The translations under genes were made by a program, and so were the position numbers. This document shows, one piece after another, positions 7,389 to 20,418 of a stretch of 27,324 bases of DNA. Position 1 is the stretch's first letter. Every line of letters starts with the position of its first letter. The notes under the pieces are model-generated. The model did no database searches, was not told where the DNA came from, and worked only from the letters and a program-made list of their open reading frames with translations. Origin of the DNA: Oscillospiraceae bacterium (GTDB lineage: Bacteria > Bacillota > Clostridia > Oscillospirales > Oscillospiraceae); assembly GCA_016296235.1 (NCBI GenBank), contig JAEDJR010000006.1, positions 1 to 27,324 on the forward strand, read 5' to 3'.

Positions 7389-8018
7389 ATGGCAACTGTA
7401 CACGTTTTGGACCATCCGCTTCTGCAGCATAAGCTGTCCATTCTGCGCAACAAGAGCACCGGCGTCAAGGAATTCCGGGAGATCGTCGGCGAAATTGCAG
7501 CGCTGATGTGCTATGAAGCCACCCGGAACCTGCCCACGGAGGAGGTTGTGGTGGAGACGCCCATCGCCCCCGCCAAGGTGCGGGTGCTGGCCGGCAAGAA
7601 GCTGGCCATTGTCCCCATTCTCCGGGCCGGCCTGGGCATGGTGGACACCATCATCGACCTGGTTCCTTCTGCGAAGGTGGGCCACATCGGCCTGTTCCGG
7701 GATCCGGAGACCCATGAGCCGGTGAAGTACTACTGCAAGATGCCCCCCGATATTGCCGAGCGCCAGGTTTTTGTGGTGGATCCTATGCTGGCCACCGGCG
7801 GCTCTGCCTCCGACGCCATCACCTTCATCAAGGAGTATGGCTGCAAGAACATCACGCTGATGAACATCATTGCCGCACCGGAGGGCATTGCCAAGGTGCA
7901 GGCGGATCACCCCGACGTGGATATCTTCGTGGCTGCCGTGGATGAGAAGCTCAACGAGAACGCCTATATCGTTCCCGGCCTGGGCGACGCGGGCGACCGG
8001 ATCTTCGGCACAAAGTAA
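7389..8018 (+). CDS. upp: Uracil phosphoribosyltransferase
   Basis: A 209-residue type I phosphoribosyltransferase converting uracil and PRPP to UMP in pyrimidine salvage. The PRPP-binding loop VVDPMLATGGSA is at about residues 129-140; the uracil-binding C-terminal segment IVPGLGDAGDRIFGTK is complete and length is normal. The N-terminal HPLLQHKLSILRNKSTG segment is also typical. Six bases separate it from tsaB, so it is probably cotranscribed, with a possible promoter of its own inside tsaB. The ribosome binding site is the GGAG at about 7376. It is the salvage counterpart to the carAB genes farther along. Confidence 0.97.
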   Translation: MATVHVLDHPLLQHKLSILRNKSTGVKEFREIVGEIAALMCYEATRNLPTEEVVVETPIAPAKVRVLAGKKLAIVPILRAGLGMVDTIIDLVPSAKVGHIGLFRDPETHEPVKYYCKMPPDIAERQVFVVDPMLATGGSASDAITFIKEYGCKNITLMNIIAAPEGIAKVQADHPDVDIFVAAVDEKLNENAYIVPGLGDAGDRIFGTK

Positions 8019-8047
8019 TTGACTTGTGGGGGAAAACCCTGTATAAT
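8019..8047 (+). promoter_or_regulatory. Near-consensus promoter of the scaffold/GGGtGRT pair
   Basis: TTGACT at 8019-8024 and a perfect TATAAT at 8042-8047 with a 17-base spacer. The -35 begins at the upp stop codon. Start is expected near 8054, leaving a leader of about 70 bases before the AAGGAAG site. This is one of the strongest promoters in the window. Confidence 0.85.
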
Positions 8048-8126
8048 TTTCGTATAAGATCGGGAACTGTGGGCATTTGCCTGCGGAACCCCATGTTGGA
8101 TCATTTTTGGAAAGGAAGAAATCGAT

Positions 8127-8819
8127 ATGATCTATTCTACCGAAGTACAGCATATGTGCCCCGTCGCCAAGGGCGCATATCACGGCCCGGCTCCCATTCC
8201 CGAAGAGGGCAAGTGGGTTCAGGCCAAGGAAATCAGCGATATTTCCGGTTTTACCCACGGTGTGGGCTGGTGCGCACCCCAGCAGGGCGCCTGCAAGCTG
8301 ACTCTGAACGTGAAGAACGGCGTCATTGAAGAGGCCCTGGTGGAGACCCTGGGCTGCTCCGGCATGACCCATTCCGCCGCCATGGCTTCCGAGATTCTCA
8401 TCGGCAAGACCATCCTGGAGGCTCTGAACACCGACCTGGTCTGCGACGCCATCAACACCGCCATGCGCGAGCTGTTCCTGCAGATCGTCTATGGCCGCAC
8501 CCAGTCCGCATTCTCCGAGGGCGGTCTGGCTGTGGGCGCTTCCCTGGAGGACCTGGGCAAGGGTCTGCGCAGCCAGGTTGGCACCATGTTCGCCACCAAG
8601 GAAAAGGGCCCCCGCTATCTGGAGATGGCCGAAGGCTATGTCACCCGCGTGGCTCTGAACAAGGATAACGAGATCACCGGCTACGAATTCATCAACCTGG
8701 GCAAGATGATGGACTTCATCAAGAAGGGCGACGAGCCCGCCGAGGCTCTGAAGAAGGCCCAGGGCCACTATGGCCAGTTTGACAACGCGGCCAAGTACAT
8801 CGACCCCCGTCAGGAATAA
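8127..8819 (+). CDS. IscU/NifU-like iron-sulfur scaffold protein, atypical
   Basis: A 230-residue protein whose residues about 49-95 resemble the IscU/NifU scaffold fold: CAPQQGACKLTLNVKNGVIEE followed by ALVETLGCSGMTHSAAMA, then GKTILEAL. Cysteines at 11, 49, 56 and 77 stand out. Compared with IscU, the second ligand cysteine (in YGC) is kept as C77, but the CGD motif is changed (no Cys or Asp at the aligned positions; C56 and C49 lie nearby), and the usual C-terminal HC pair is not seen. The C-terminal half is an extension ending EGYVTRVALNKDNEI... that I do not recognise. The next gene, a GGGtGRT protein, follows after 15 bases. The pair is known to recur in Clostridia but no biochemical role is established as far as I know. 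Codon choice is strongly biased, suggesting high expression. Confidence 0.8.
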   Translation: MIYSTEVQHMCPVAKGAYHGPAPIPEEGKWVQAKEISDISGFTHGVGWCAPQQGACKLTLNVKNGVIEEALVETLGCSGMTHSAAMASEILIGKTILEALNTDLVCDAINTAMRELFLQIVYGRTQSAFSEGGLAVGASLEDLGKGLRSQVGTMFATKEKGPRYLEMAEGYVTRVALNKDNEITGYEFINLGKMMDFIKKGDEPAEALKKAQGHYGQFDNAAKYIDPRQE

Positions 8820-8834
8820 TAGGAGGAACGCAAA

Positions 8835-9833
8835 ATGGCTTTGTTTGAAAGTTACGAAAGAAGAATTGACAAAATCAACGGCGTCCTCGCTCAGTACGGC
8901 ATCGGCTCTGTGGAAGAGTGCCGCGAAATCTGCAAGGAAAAGGGCTTTGATCCCTATGAGATCGTCAAGGGCATTCAGCCCATCTGCTTTGAGAACGCCT
9001 GCTGGGCTTACTGCGTAGGCGCTGCCATCGCCATCAAGAAGGGCGTCAAGACCGCTGCTGAGGCCGCCAAGGCCATCGGCGAGGGCCTGCAGGCCTTCTG
9101 CATCGACGGCTCCGTGGCCGATGACCGCAAGGTCGGCCTGGGCCATGGCAACCTGGGCGCCATGCTGCTGTCCGACGAGTCCAAGTGCTTCGCCTTCCTG
9201 GCCGGCCATGAGTCCTTCGCCGCCGCTGAAGGCGCCATCGGCATCGTGAAGAACGCCAACAAGGCCCGCAAGGAGCCCCTGCGCGTCATCCTCAACGGCC
9301 TGGGCAAGGACGCTGCCCAGATCATCTCCCGGATCAACGGCTTCACCTATGTGCAGACCCAGTTCGACTATGCCACCGGCAAGGTCAACGTGGTTCGCGA
9401 GATCCGCTACTCCGAGGGCGAGCGCGCCAACGTCCGTTGCTACGGCGCTGACGACGTCCGCGAGGGCGTGGCCATCATGCACCTGGAGGGCGTGGATGTG
9501 TCCATCACCGGCAACTCCACCAACCCCACCCGCTTCCAGCATCCCGTGGCCGGCACCTACAAGAAAGAGTGCATCGAGCAGGGCAAGAAGTACTTCTCCG
9601 TGGCTTCCGGCGGCGGCACGGGCCGTACCCTGCATCCCGATAACATGGCCGCAGGCCCCGCTTCCTACGGCATGACCGACACCATGGGCCGGATGCACTC
9701 CGACGCCCAGTTCGCCGGTTCCTCCTCCGTGCCCGCCCACGTGGAAATGATGGGCTTCCTGGGCATGGGCAACAACCCCATGGTCGGCGCCACCGTCGCT
9801 GTGGCCGTTGCCGTTGCTGAGGGCATGAAATAA
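8835..9833 (+). CDS. GGGtGRT-family protein, function unknown
   Basis: A 332-residue protein containing the motif that names its family, GGGTGRT, at residues 259-265, followed by LHPDNMAAGPASYGMTDTMG. The N-terminus starts MALFESYERRIDKINGVLAQYGIGS. Other features are a glycine-rich VGLGHGNLGAMLLSDESKCFAFLAGHESFAAAEGA-type region near residues 97-130 and several cysteines. No signal peptide or membrane helix is seen, so it is probably cytoplasmic. The gene has a perfect AGGAGG and sits 15 bases after the scaffold gene, ending at a strong hairpin. Codon use is as extreme as in its partner, suggesting an abundant two-protein system. Catalytic or structural role is unknown; Fe-S or cofactor handling is inferred only from the partner. 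Confidence 0.9.
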   Translation: MALFESYERRIDKINGVLAQYGIGSVEECREICKEKGFDPYEIVKGIQPICFENACWAYCVGAAIAIKKGVKTAAEAAKAIGEGLQAFCIDGSVADDRKVGLGHGNLGAMLLSDESKCFAFLAGHESFAAAEGAIGIVKNANKARKEPLRVILNGLGKDAAQIISRINGFTYVQTQFDYATGKVNVVREIRYSEGERANVRCYGADDVREGVAIMHLEGVDVSITGNSTNPTRFQHPVAGTYKKECIEQGKKYFSVASGGGTGRTLHPDNMAAGPASYGMTDTMGRMHSDAQFAGSSSVPAHVEMMGFLGMGNNPMVGATVAVAVAVAEGMK

Positions 9834-9848
9834 GAATTCCATTCTTGT

Positions 9849-9880
9849 GCCGCACCGGATCTCCGGTGCGGCATTTCTCT
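9849..9880 (+). terminator. Intrinsic terminator after the GGGtGRT gene
   Basis: GCCGCACCGGA and TCCGGTGCGGC form an 11-base perfect stem (loop effectively 4 bases), followed by ATTTCTCT. It starts 15 bases after the stop codon. Confidence 0.8.
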
Positions 9881-9895
9881 CAAGGTGAGGTTTGT

Positions 9896-10660
9896 ATGAG
9901 AAAAATCAAGAGAAAAAATAGAGAGCTTCCTGCCCGGGACAAACAAGTATACGCCGCTCTGCTTCTGGGGCTTCCGGCAACGGCAATTGTTGTGCCATTT
10001 TTGATACATGGTATTCTGTCTGATCTGGCATTTTTGGATCCTTCCGTTGCAGCGTTATGTTTTCCACAATTCTGGCTTCTGCTGATTGGTGTATTTCTTT
10101 GGACACCGGCGGAACTTTGGCTGGCCTATCAATTCGACAAGAAGCAGCCGTTTTTTCCAAATGCGAAAATGAACTATCAGTTTTTCAAACAGGAGCCGTT
10201 TTTCTCGAAGGCTTACTGGGTGAAAGCTGGAGAAAAGCCTCTCAAGTATATCTTGATGGCTGCCTGTATCCTGATCTCGATCGTCTGTGGAATTGTTTGC
10301 TTTAATAATCGAGTCTGTCTGAAAGATGACTGTGAAGTAAACAGATTGAATCTGTTTGGACAAGTCACAGAACAGTACACACCCAATCAGATCACTGGAG
10401 CCAAACTGTACGCGGGCTACGACTTTCGGCATGGCGGCACCATCGGGCTTTCTCTGCAATTTGAGGATGAATCCTATGCAGCATTTTACAACAGGGATTT
10501 TCGCGATTATTCATGTTTTGAACTGATGGAACAGATGAAAAAGATCGTAAAGAATATGGAAATCCAATGTAATCCTAAAATAGCAGAGAAGGTCGAATGG
10601 TATTTTGAGATGGACCCTCAGACAAAGCAGCAGTTTCGGGCGCTGTTTGAACTGGAGTAA
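9896..10660 (+). CDS. Hypothetical membrane protein with C-terminal soluble domain
   Basis: A 254-residue protein, not recognised. The N-terminus is strongly basic (MRKIKRKNRELPARDK). Three hydrophobic segments are visible at about residues 17-40, 52-75 and 113-133, followed by a soluble C-terminal domain of about 115 residues (from NRVCLKDDCEVNRLNLFG to the end). An upstream TTG would extend the frame into the terminator, so the ATG at 9896, preceded by AAGGTGAGG, is chosen. Codons are clearly more AT-rich than in the flanking genes, and a palindromic mobile repeat lies just beyond. This suggests recent acquisition or low expression. It stands alone between a terminator and a promoter. Confidence 0.7.
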   Translation: MRKIKRKNRELPARDKQVYAALLLGLPATAIVVPFLIHGILSDLAFLDPSVAALCFPQFWLLLIGVFLWTPAELWLAYQFDKKQPFFPNAKMNYQFFKQEPFFSKAYWVKAGEKPLKYILMAACILISIVCGIVCFNNRVCLKDDCEVNRLNLFGQVTEQYTPNQITGAKLYAGYDFRHGGTIGLSLQFEDESYAAFYNRDFRDYSCFELMEQMKKIVKNMEIQCNPKIAEKVEWYFEMDPQTKQQFRALFELE

Positions 10661-10770
10661 ACAGTGCGGCATTTGCGCTTCGCCCAGTGAACCAATCACA
10701 GAACCGGCAAAATTAACAAATTTCGGAGGATTGATTCGTAGATTTTTTACACCCCTTTCCCAACTTAAAC

Positions 10771-10799
10771 TTGACTATTCCGAATGCGTGGGGTATGAT
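10771..10799 (+). promoter_or_regulatory. Consensus promoter upstream of the carA leader region
   Basis: TTGACT at 10771-10776 and TATGAT at 10794-10799 are 17 bases apart. No gene begins directly after it; the next supported reading frame is the leader peptide at 11105. It may therefore make a long carA leader of about 470 bases, or a small RNA. No better promoter was found between 11000 and 11090. The gap 10661-11104 otherwise holds only this site and the palindromic repeat. Confidence 0.6.
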
Positions 10800-10863
10800 T
10801 AACGACAAATATGACGATCGCGTTTCATAAGCAGCAGCGTATTTCTTGCGGTGTTCAAAAACG

Positions 10864-11000
10864 CTGTCATTGCGAGCCAGTCCGCAGACTGGCGTGCCAA
10901 TCCGTTTCCTTTTCGCACAGGCTGGTTTCACAGAAACACGCAGAAATATGCAGGGTTTTGGGTACGGATTGCCGCGTCGCTTCGCGCCTCGCAATGACAG
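10864..11000. repeat. Palindromic mobile repeat (REP/MITE-like)
   Basis: CTGTCATTGCGAG at 10864-10876 is the exact inverse of CTCGCAATGACAG at 10988-11000. Inside, CAATCCGT at 10898-10905 pairs with ACGGATTG at 10964-10971. The sequence GTCATTGCGAG next to GAAGCG-like stretches and AATCC is the hallmark of a very widespread bacterial palindromic repeat family. No frame inside looks coding. It lies between the promoter at 10771 and the carA leader peptide, so it is probably transcribed as part of that leader. Confidence 0.8.
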
Positions 11001-11104
11001 TGCGGGACGAACCCTGACTAAGAAATGCCTGCAAAACCGATCATCATAACGGCAAAAATCAATACCCTGCGGGATGGCCGGGGATGGGAAAGGAGCGGTA
11101 CGCT

Positions 11105-11221
11105 ATGAGATTGAAAGTTTTCACAGGCGGACCGGTTTTTTCTTCTCCCCAAAGCCACGGGCAGGGTGTTCCATTTTTCATCGGCTTTTCCGAATCTGTG
11201 TTTTCCGGCGTGTATGCCTGA
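11105..11221 (+). CDS. Putative 38-residue carA leader peptide
   Basis: This short frame starts ATG at 11105 with AAAGGAG (11089-11095) 9 bases upstream, a better ribosome binding site than many full genes here have. The peptide starts MRLKVFTGGPVFSS and ends FSGVYA. It contains no run of arginine codons (only one, the second codon), which argues against arginine sensing. Its codons include two U-rich tracts, T6 at 11136-11141 followed by CTTCTCCCC and T5 at 11174-11178. The last third overlaps the 5' arm of the terminator at 11182-11194 and the stop lies in the loop. This resembles the pyrL leader of the enterobacterial pyrBI operon, in which coupled translation at low UTP prevents termination. 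Translation is inferred. Confidence 0.55.
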   Translation: MRLKVFTGGPVFSSPQSHGQGVPFFIGFSESVFSGVYA

Positions 11222-11250
11222 TGCATGAGGTTCGGAAGAGCCGTTTTTTT
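11182..11250 (+). terminator. Intrinsic terminator/attenuator before carA
   Basis: CGGCTTTTCCGAA at 11182-11194 pairs with TTCGGAAGAGCCG at 11231-11243 (12 Watson-Crick pairs and one G-U), followed immediately by seven Ts at 11244-11250. The 36-base loop contains the stop of the leader peptide. It ends 27 bases before carA, with no full gene upstream to terminate, so an attenuator is the natural reading. Confidence 0.75.
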
Positions 11251-11277
11251 GGATTTGTTTGGAAAGGGAGGACGTGC

Positions 11278-12340
11278 ATGAAAAAACGGTATTTGATTTT
11301 GGAGGACGGCACCATCTTCCAGGGCTGGGCCTTCGGCGCGGATCGGGCTTCTGTGGGCGAGCTGGTCTTTACCACCAACATGGTGGGCTATGTGGAGACC
11401 CTGACGGACCCCAGCTACTGCGGGCAGATCATCCTGCAGACCTTCCCCCTGATCGGCAACTATGGCATGATGGAGGAGGATTTTGAGGGCGAGCCCCTGT
11501 GCCTGGGCTATGTGGTCAAGGAATACTGCCGGCGGCCCAGCAATTTCCGCTGCCAGTACGACCTGGACACCTTCCTGAAGGCCCACGGCATCCCCGGCCT
11601 CTGGGGTGTGGACACCCGGGAGCTGACCAACCGAATCCGGGAATACGGCGTGGTCAACGCCATGCTGACGGACCGGATCCCCGAGGATTTTGATGAAATC
11701 TCCGCCTACAGCGTCCGGGGCGCCGTGGAGCAGGCCACCTGCCGGGAAATCGAGGAGTACCCGGCGCAGGGAGAGGAAAAATACCGCGTGGTTCTCATCG
11801 ACTACGGCGCCAAGCGCAACATTGTCCGCTCCCTGACGGCACGGGGCTGCCGGGTGACGGCGGTGCCGGCTCATACCTCCGCGGAGGAGATCCTGGCCCT
11901 GAATCCCGACGGCATTATGCTCTCCAACGGCCCCGGCGACCCGGCGGAGAATGTGGCGTGCATCGAGACCATCCGGCGCCTGGTGGGGAAGAAGCCTATC
12001 TTCGGCATCTGTCTGGGACACCAGCTCCTGGCTCTGGCCATGGGCGGCCGCACCATGAAGCTGAAATACGGCCACCGGGGCGGCAACCAGCCCTGCCGCC
12101 AGGTGGGTACCCGACGCACCTACATCACCAGCCAGAACCACGGCTACGCCGTGGCGGCGGACACGGTGCCCGGCGGCGTGGAGAGCTTCGTGAACGCCAA
12201 CGACGGCACCAATGAGGGCATGGATTACCCGGAGCTGCGGGCCTTTTCCGTCCAGTTCCATCCGGAGGCCTGCTCCGGCCCCAAGGATACCAACAGCCTG
12301 TTCGACCGCTTTGCGGACATGATGAAGGAGGAATGCAGCC

Positions 12341-12354
<14 letters not shown>
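11278..12354 (+). CDS. carA: Carbamoyl-phosphate synthase small (glutaminase) subunit
   Basis: A 358-residue class I glutamine amidotransferase that supplies ammonia from glutamine to CarB for carbamoyl phosphate, the precursor of pyrimidines and arginine. The N-terminal CPSase small-chain domain begins KRYLILEDGTIFQGWAFG and includes VGYVETLTDPSYCGQI. The amidotransferase domain starts near residue 165 and holds NGPGDP, the catalytic cysteine C245 in FGICLGHQLLALA, and H328 and E330 in VQFHPEA. The frame stays open up to 11074, but the ATG at 11278, with GGGAGG upstream, gives the normal N-terminus. It overlaps the next gene by 14 bases. Expression is probably controlled by the attenuator just upstream. 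Confidence 0.97.
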
Positions 12355-16375
<4,021 letters not shown>

Positions 16376-16379
16376 TGAA

Positions 16380-16424
16380 AAAACAACGCGAACGAAATCA
16401 AGCAGATTTCGTTCGCGTTGTTTT
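16380..16424. terminator. Bidirectional terminator between convergent operons
   Basis: A 19-base perfect inverted repeat, arms 16380-16398 and 16406-16424, with a 7-base loop. AAAA precedes the left arm and TTTT ends the right arm, so it can act on both strands. It closes the carA/carB-dapF transcript on the + strand and the nine-gene unit on the - strand, and overlaps the stop codon of the latter's last gene. Confidence 0.9.
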
Positions 16425-17289
16425 AGCTGGATGCAATGGCTGAAAGCACTGCTTCCCGGATCTGGCGGTTGAGGGGAGTGAACAGGTGGCTGTAATACTC
16501 GCAGAGCCAAATTCCCTCATAATTGGCAGCCCGCAGGATGGAGAAAGCATCCCGCAGCGGTGCATTGCCCCAAAGAGGGGGAATGTGGATGTCCCCGCGG
16601 CTGAAAGCAAAGCGGTAGCATCTGTCCAGGGTGTCGTAGAGATGAGGATTCGACAGACGCATGGGCTCAAAGACGCCGTTGTTGTCGTTGATATGCAGGT
16701 GACGGGTCAGAGGGGCACAGTCGCGGACGGCGGACAGATAGTCATAGGAATAGTAACAGGCCGAGAGCCACAGGTGTCCCAGATCCAGGGTCATGCCGCA
16801 ATTGGGGTGATTCAGGCGTTGAACGGCATCCAGAGCGTACCGGTAATCTTCGATCTCAATGTTCTCCACATTGACCATGACGCCAAGCTCGAGCCCCCGA
16901 TCCGCTGCTTCGGCCAGAAGGTCGGTGAAACGCTGTTCCTCGGCGTGATCCCGGCTGTGTTCTTCATAGTGCAGGTTCAGCCGGTCAATGCCGAGGGCGG
17001 CGCAGGCCTCCAGCGAAGCCTGCAGAACCTGCCGGTGGAGGGGATCCCGGCTGCGCAGGTTCAGACCGTACCCGGCGTGGGCGGTATAGTGCAGGGGATC
17101 GCGCTGCAGGACAGTCCGCATATAATCGACCACCGGCTGCTGTAAGCGGCCGCCAATAATCAGGGGACAGGAGGACAGATTCAGCTCAGCGGCTTGCCAG
17201 CCATCGCTGCGGATTTGATCCAACGCGCCCGAAAGACGATCCAGACCGGTTCCGCCGGGGAGATTGACGCCCATTATCATTTCAGCCAT
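16423..17289 (-). CDS. Sugar phosphate isomerase/epimerase-like TIM-barrel protein
   Basis: A 288-residue AP-endonuclease-2/xylose-isomerase-like TIM barrel. Metal-site candidates in order are H in LHYTAHAGYG near residue 74, H and E in LNLHYEEHS near 105-110, E in MVNVENIEIE near 141, D and H in MTLDLGHLWLS near 170, H in HLHINDNNGV near 198 and E in IWLCEYYSHL near 268. These match the family's metal-coordinating pattern. Members isomerise or epimerise keto sugars or act on inositol derivatives; the substrate here is unknown. Three bases separate it from the sugar kinase upstream, so the two probably act in one pathway. Its start has GGAG 8 bases upstream, inside the end of the kinase gene. 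It is the last gene of the - strand unit. Confidence 0.8.
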   Translation of the reverse strand: MAEMIMGVNLPGGTGLDRLSGALDQIRSDGWQAAELNLSSCPLIIGGRLQQPVVDYMRTVLQRDPLHYTAHAGYGLNLRSRDPLHRQVLQASLEACAALGIDRLNLHYEEHSRDHAEEQRFTDLLAEAADRGLELGVMVNVENIEIEDYRYALDAVQRLNHPNCGMTLDLGHLWLSACYYSYDYLSAVRDCAPLTRHLHINDNNGVFEPMRLSNPHLYDTLDRCYRFAFSRGDIHIPPLWGNAPLRDAFSILRAANYEGIWLCEYYSHLFTPLNRQIREAVLSAIASS

Positions 17290-17292
17290 GGC

Positions 17293-18177
17293 TTATTCTC
17301 CGTAGAACTCCCGGATATAGGCCTCCACGTCTGCCCGGGTGCCGCGGAATGCGCCGGGCGTTTCCATCTTCAGGGAGACGCAGGCGGTGGCGTACAGCAG
17401 GGCTTCGCCCATATCCGCGCCCAGCATCCGCATGGCCAGATAAGCGCCGAAGGTGGTGTCGCCTCTGCCGGTGCGGCCGGAGAGATTGCGCGCCTTCACC
17501 GGGCAGGTGCGGAACTGCGTTCCGTCGTAGGCCAGCATCTCGCTGTTGTGGGAAATGACGATTTCCTTGGCGCCCCACCGGTGGAGCTGCTCAGCCGCAG
17601 CCCGGCGGTCTGTGAGGCCGGTGAGAATCTCTGCCTCGGCGGCGTCCGTTTTGAGAAAATCCAGATAGGGGAGATACTGCAGCTTCTCCGCCCAGTCGTG
17701 GAAGCGCATGGTTCCGCCCTCATTGTGGCGCAGGAAACCCTGTGCGTCGGCGGAAAGAAGCCCCTTGCTGTGCAGGGATTCCAGCAGCGCCGGCGGGAAG
17801 TCTCCGGCAAGCAGACCGGCCAGATGATACAGACGGCAGGGAACTGCGGGGATTTCCTCCGGAAGAACGGGATCGGACTGCGCCATGCAGCTGGCGTTGC
17901 GCCGTTCCCGGTCGGCGGTAAAATACTCGTTTCGCATCAGGGTGGTTTTGGCCGAGGGCAGCAGCGCAGCGTCGGCAGGATCGCCGCCCAGGGCGTCCAG
18001 CACATCCCGGTCGGCCGGAGCTGCCTTCACGGCGGCAAATACGGCGGCGCCTGCCGCCCGGGCAGCCGGCGTGCAGAAGGTAACGGCGCCGCCGACACTG
18101 CGGTCCTCAACGCCGGTGTAGTCGATATTCACATCCCGGGTTGCGGGACCGATAATCATCAGATCGTAAGATTTCAA
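17293..18177 (-). CDS. PfkB-family carbohydrate kinase (TTG start)
   Basis: A 294-residue ribokinase-like protein. The N-terminus LKSYDLMIIGPATRDVNIDY is typical of the fold, SVGGAVTFCTPAARAAG near residue 27-43 is the substrate-side GG motif, and NLSGRTGRGDTTFGAYLAMR near 230-250 is the PfkB signature 2 with catalytic Asp. The usual GAGD is GRGD, a variant seen in some kinase subfamilies. The frame runs on upstream to 18291, but no ATG has a ribosome binding site there. The TTG at 18177, with AGAGGT 9 bases upstream, fits the family start. Substrate is unknown; the following gene is a sugar isomerase/epimerase. It ends 3 bases before that gene. Confidence 0.82.
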   Translation of the reverse strand: MKSYDLMIIGPATRDVNIDYTGVEDRSVGGAVTFCTPAARAAGAAVFAAVKAAPADRDVLDALGGDPADAALLPSAKTTLMRNEYFTADRERRNASCMAQSDPVLPEEIPAVPCRLYHLAGLLAGDFPPALLESLHSKGLLSADAQGFLRHNEGGTMRFHDWAEKLQYLPYLDFLKTDAAEAEILTGLTDRRAAAEQLHRWGAKEIVISHNSEMLAYDGTQFRTCPVKARNLSGRTGRGDTTFGAYLAMRMLGADMGEALLYATACVSLKMETPGAFRGTRADVEAYIREFYGE

Positions 18178-18209
18178 AGCGATGTACCTCTCTTTCTGAT
18201 AACACTGCG

Positions 18210-18240
18210 ATTTCCCGCGCCCTGACAGAGCGCGGGAAAT
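18210..18240 (-). terminator. Hairpin after the pyrophosphatase gene
   Basis: ATTTCCCGCGC and GCGCGGGAAAT form a perfect 11-base stem with a 9-base loop, 13 bases after the hppA stop. On the - strand it is not followed by a T-run, so it probably acts as a partial terminator or a message-stabilising 3' structure between hppA and the kinase/isomerase pair. Confidence 0.55.
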
Positions 18241-18253
18241 GCGTGTATGGACG

Positions 18254-20365
<2,112 letters not shown>

Positions 20366-20418
20366 CAAGAAACTTCCTTTCCGATCATTAAGACATGGGC
20401 CACAGGAAAAGAGAAGAA

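Noticed and set aside
6687..9842. Open frame of 1051 codons on the - strand
   Set aside because: It lies exactly opposite tsaB, upp and the scaffold/GGGtGRT genes. Codon bias for C/G in the third position empties the opposite frame of stops; the translation is Gly/Ala/His-rich low complexity with no family motifs.
10811..11049. Short + strand frames inside the palindromic repeat
   Set aside because: They are produced by the repeat sequence itself and lack ribosome binding sites.
11074..11277. Longer carA with 68 extra N-terminal codons
   Set aside because: The extension crosses the terminator hairpin, resembles no CarA sequence, and the ATG at 11278 has the good ribosome binding site.
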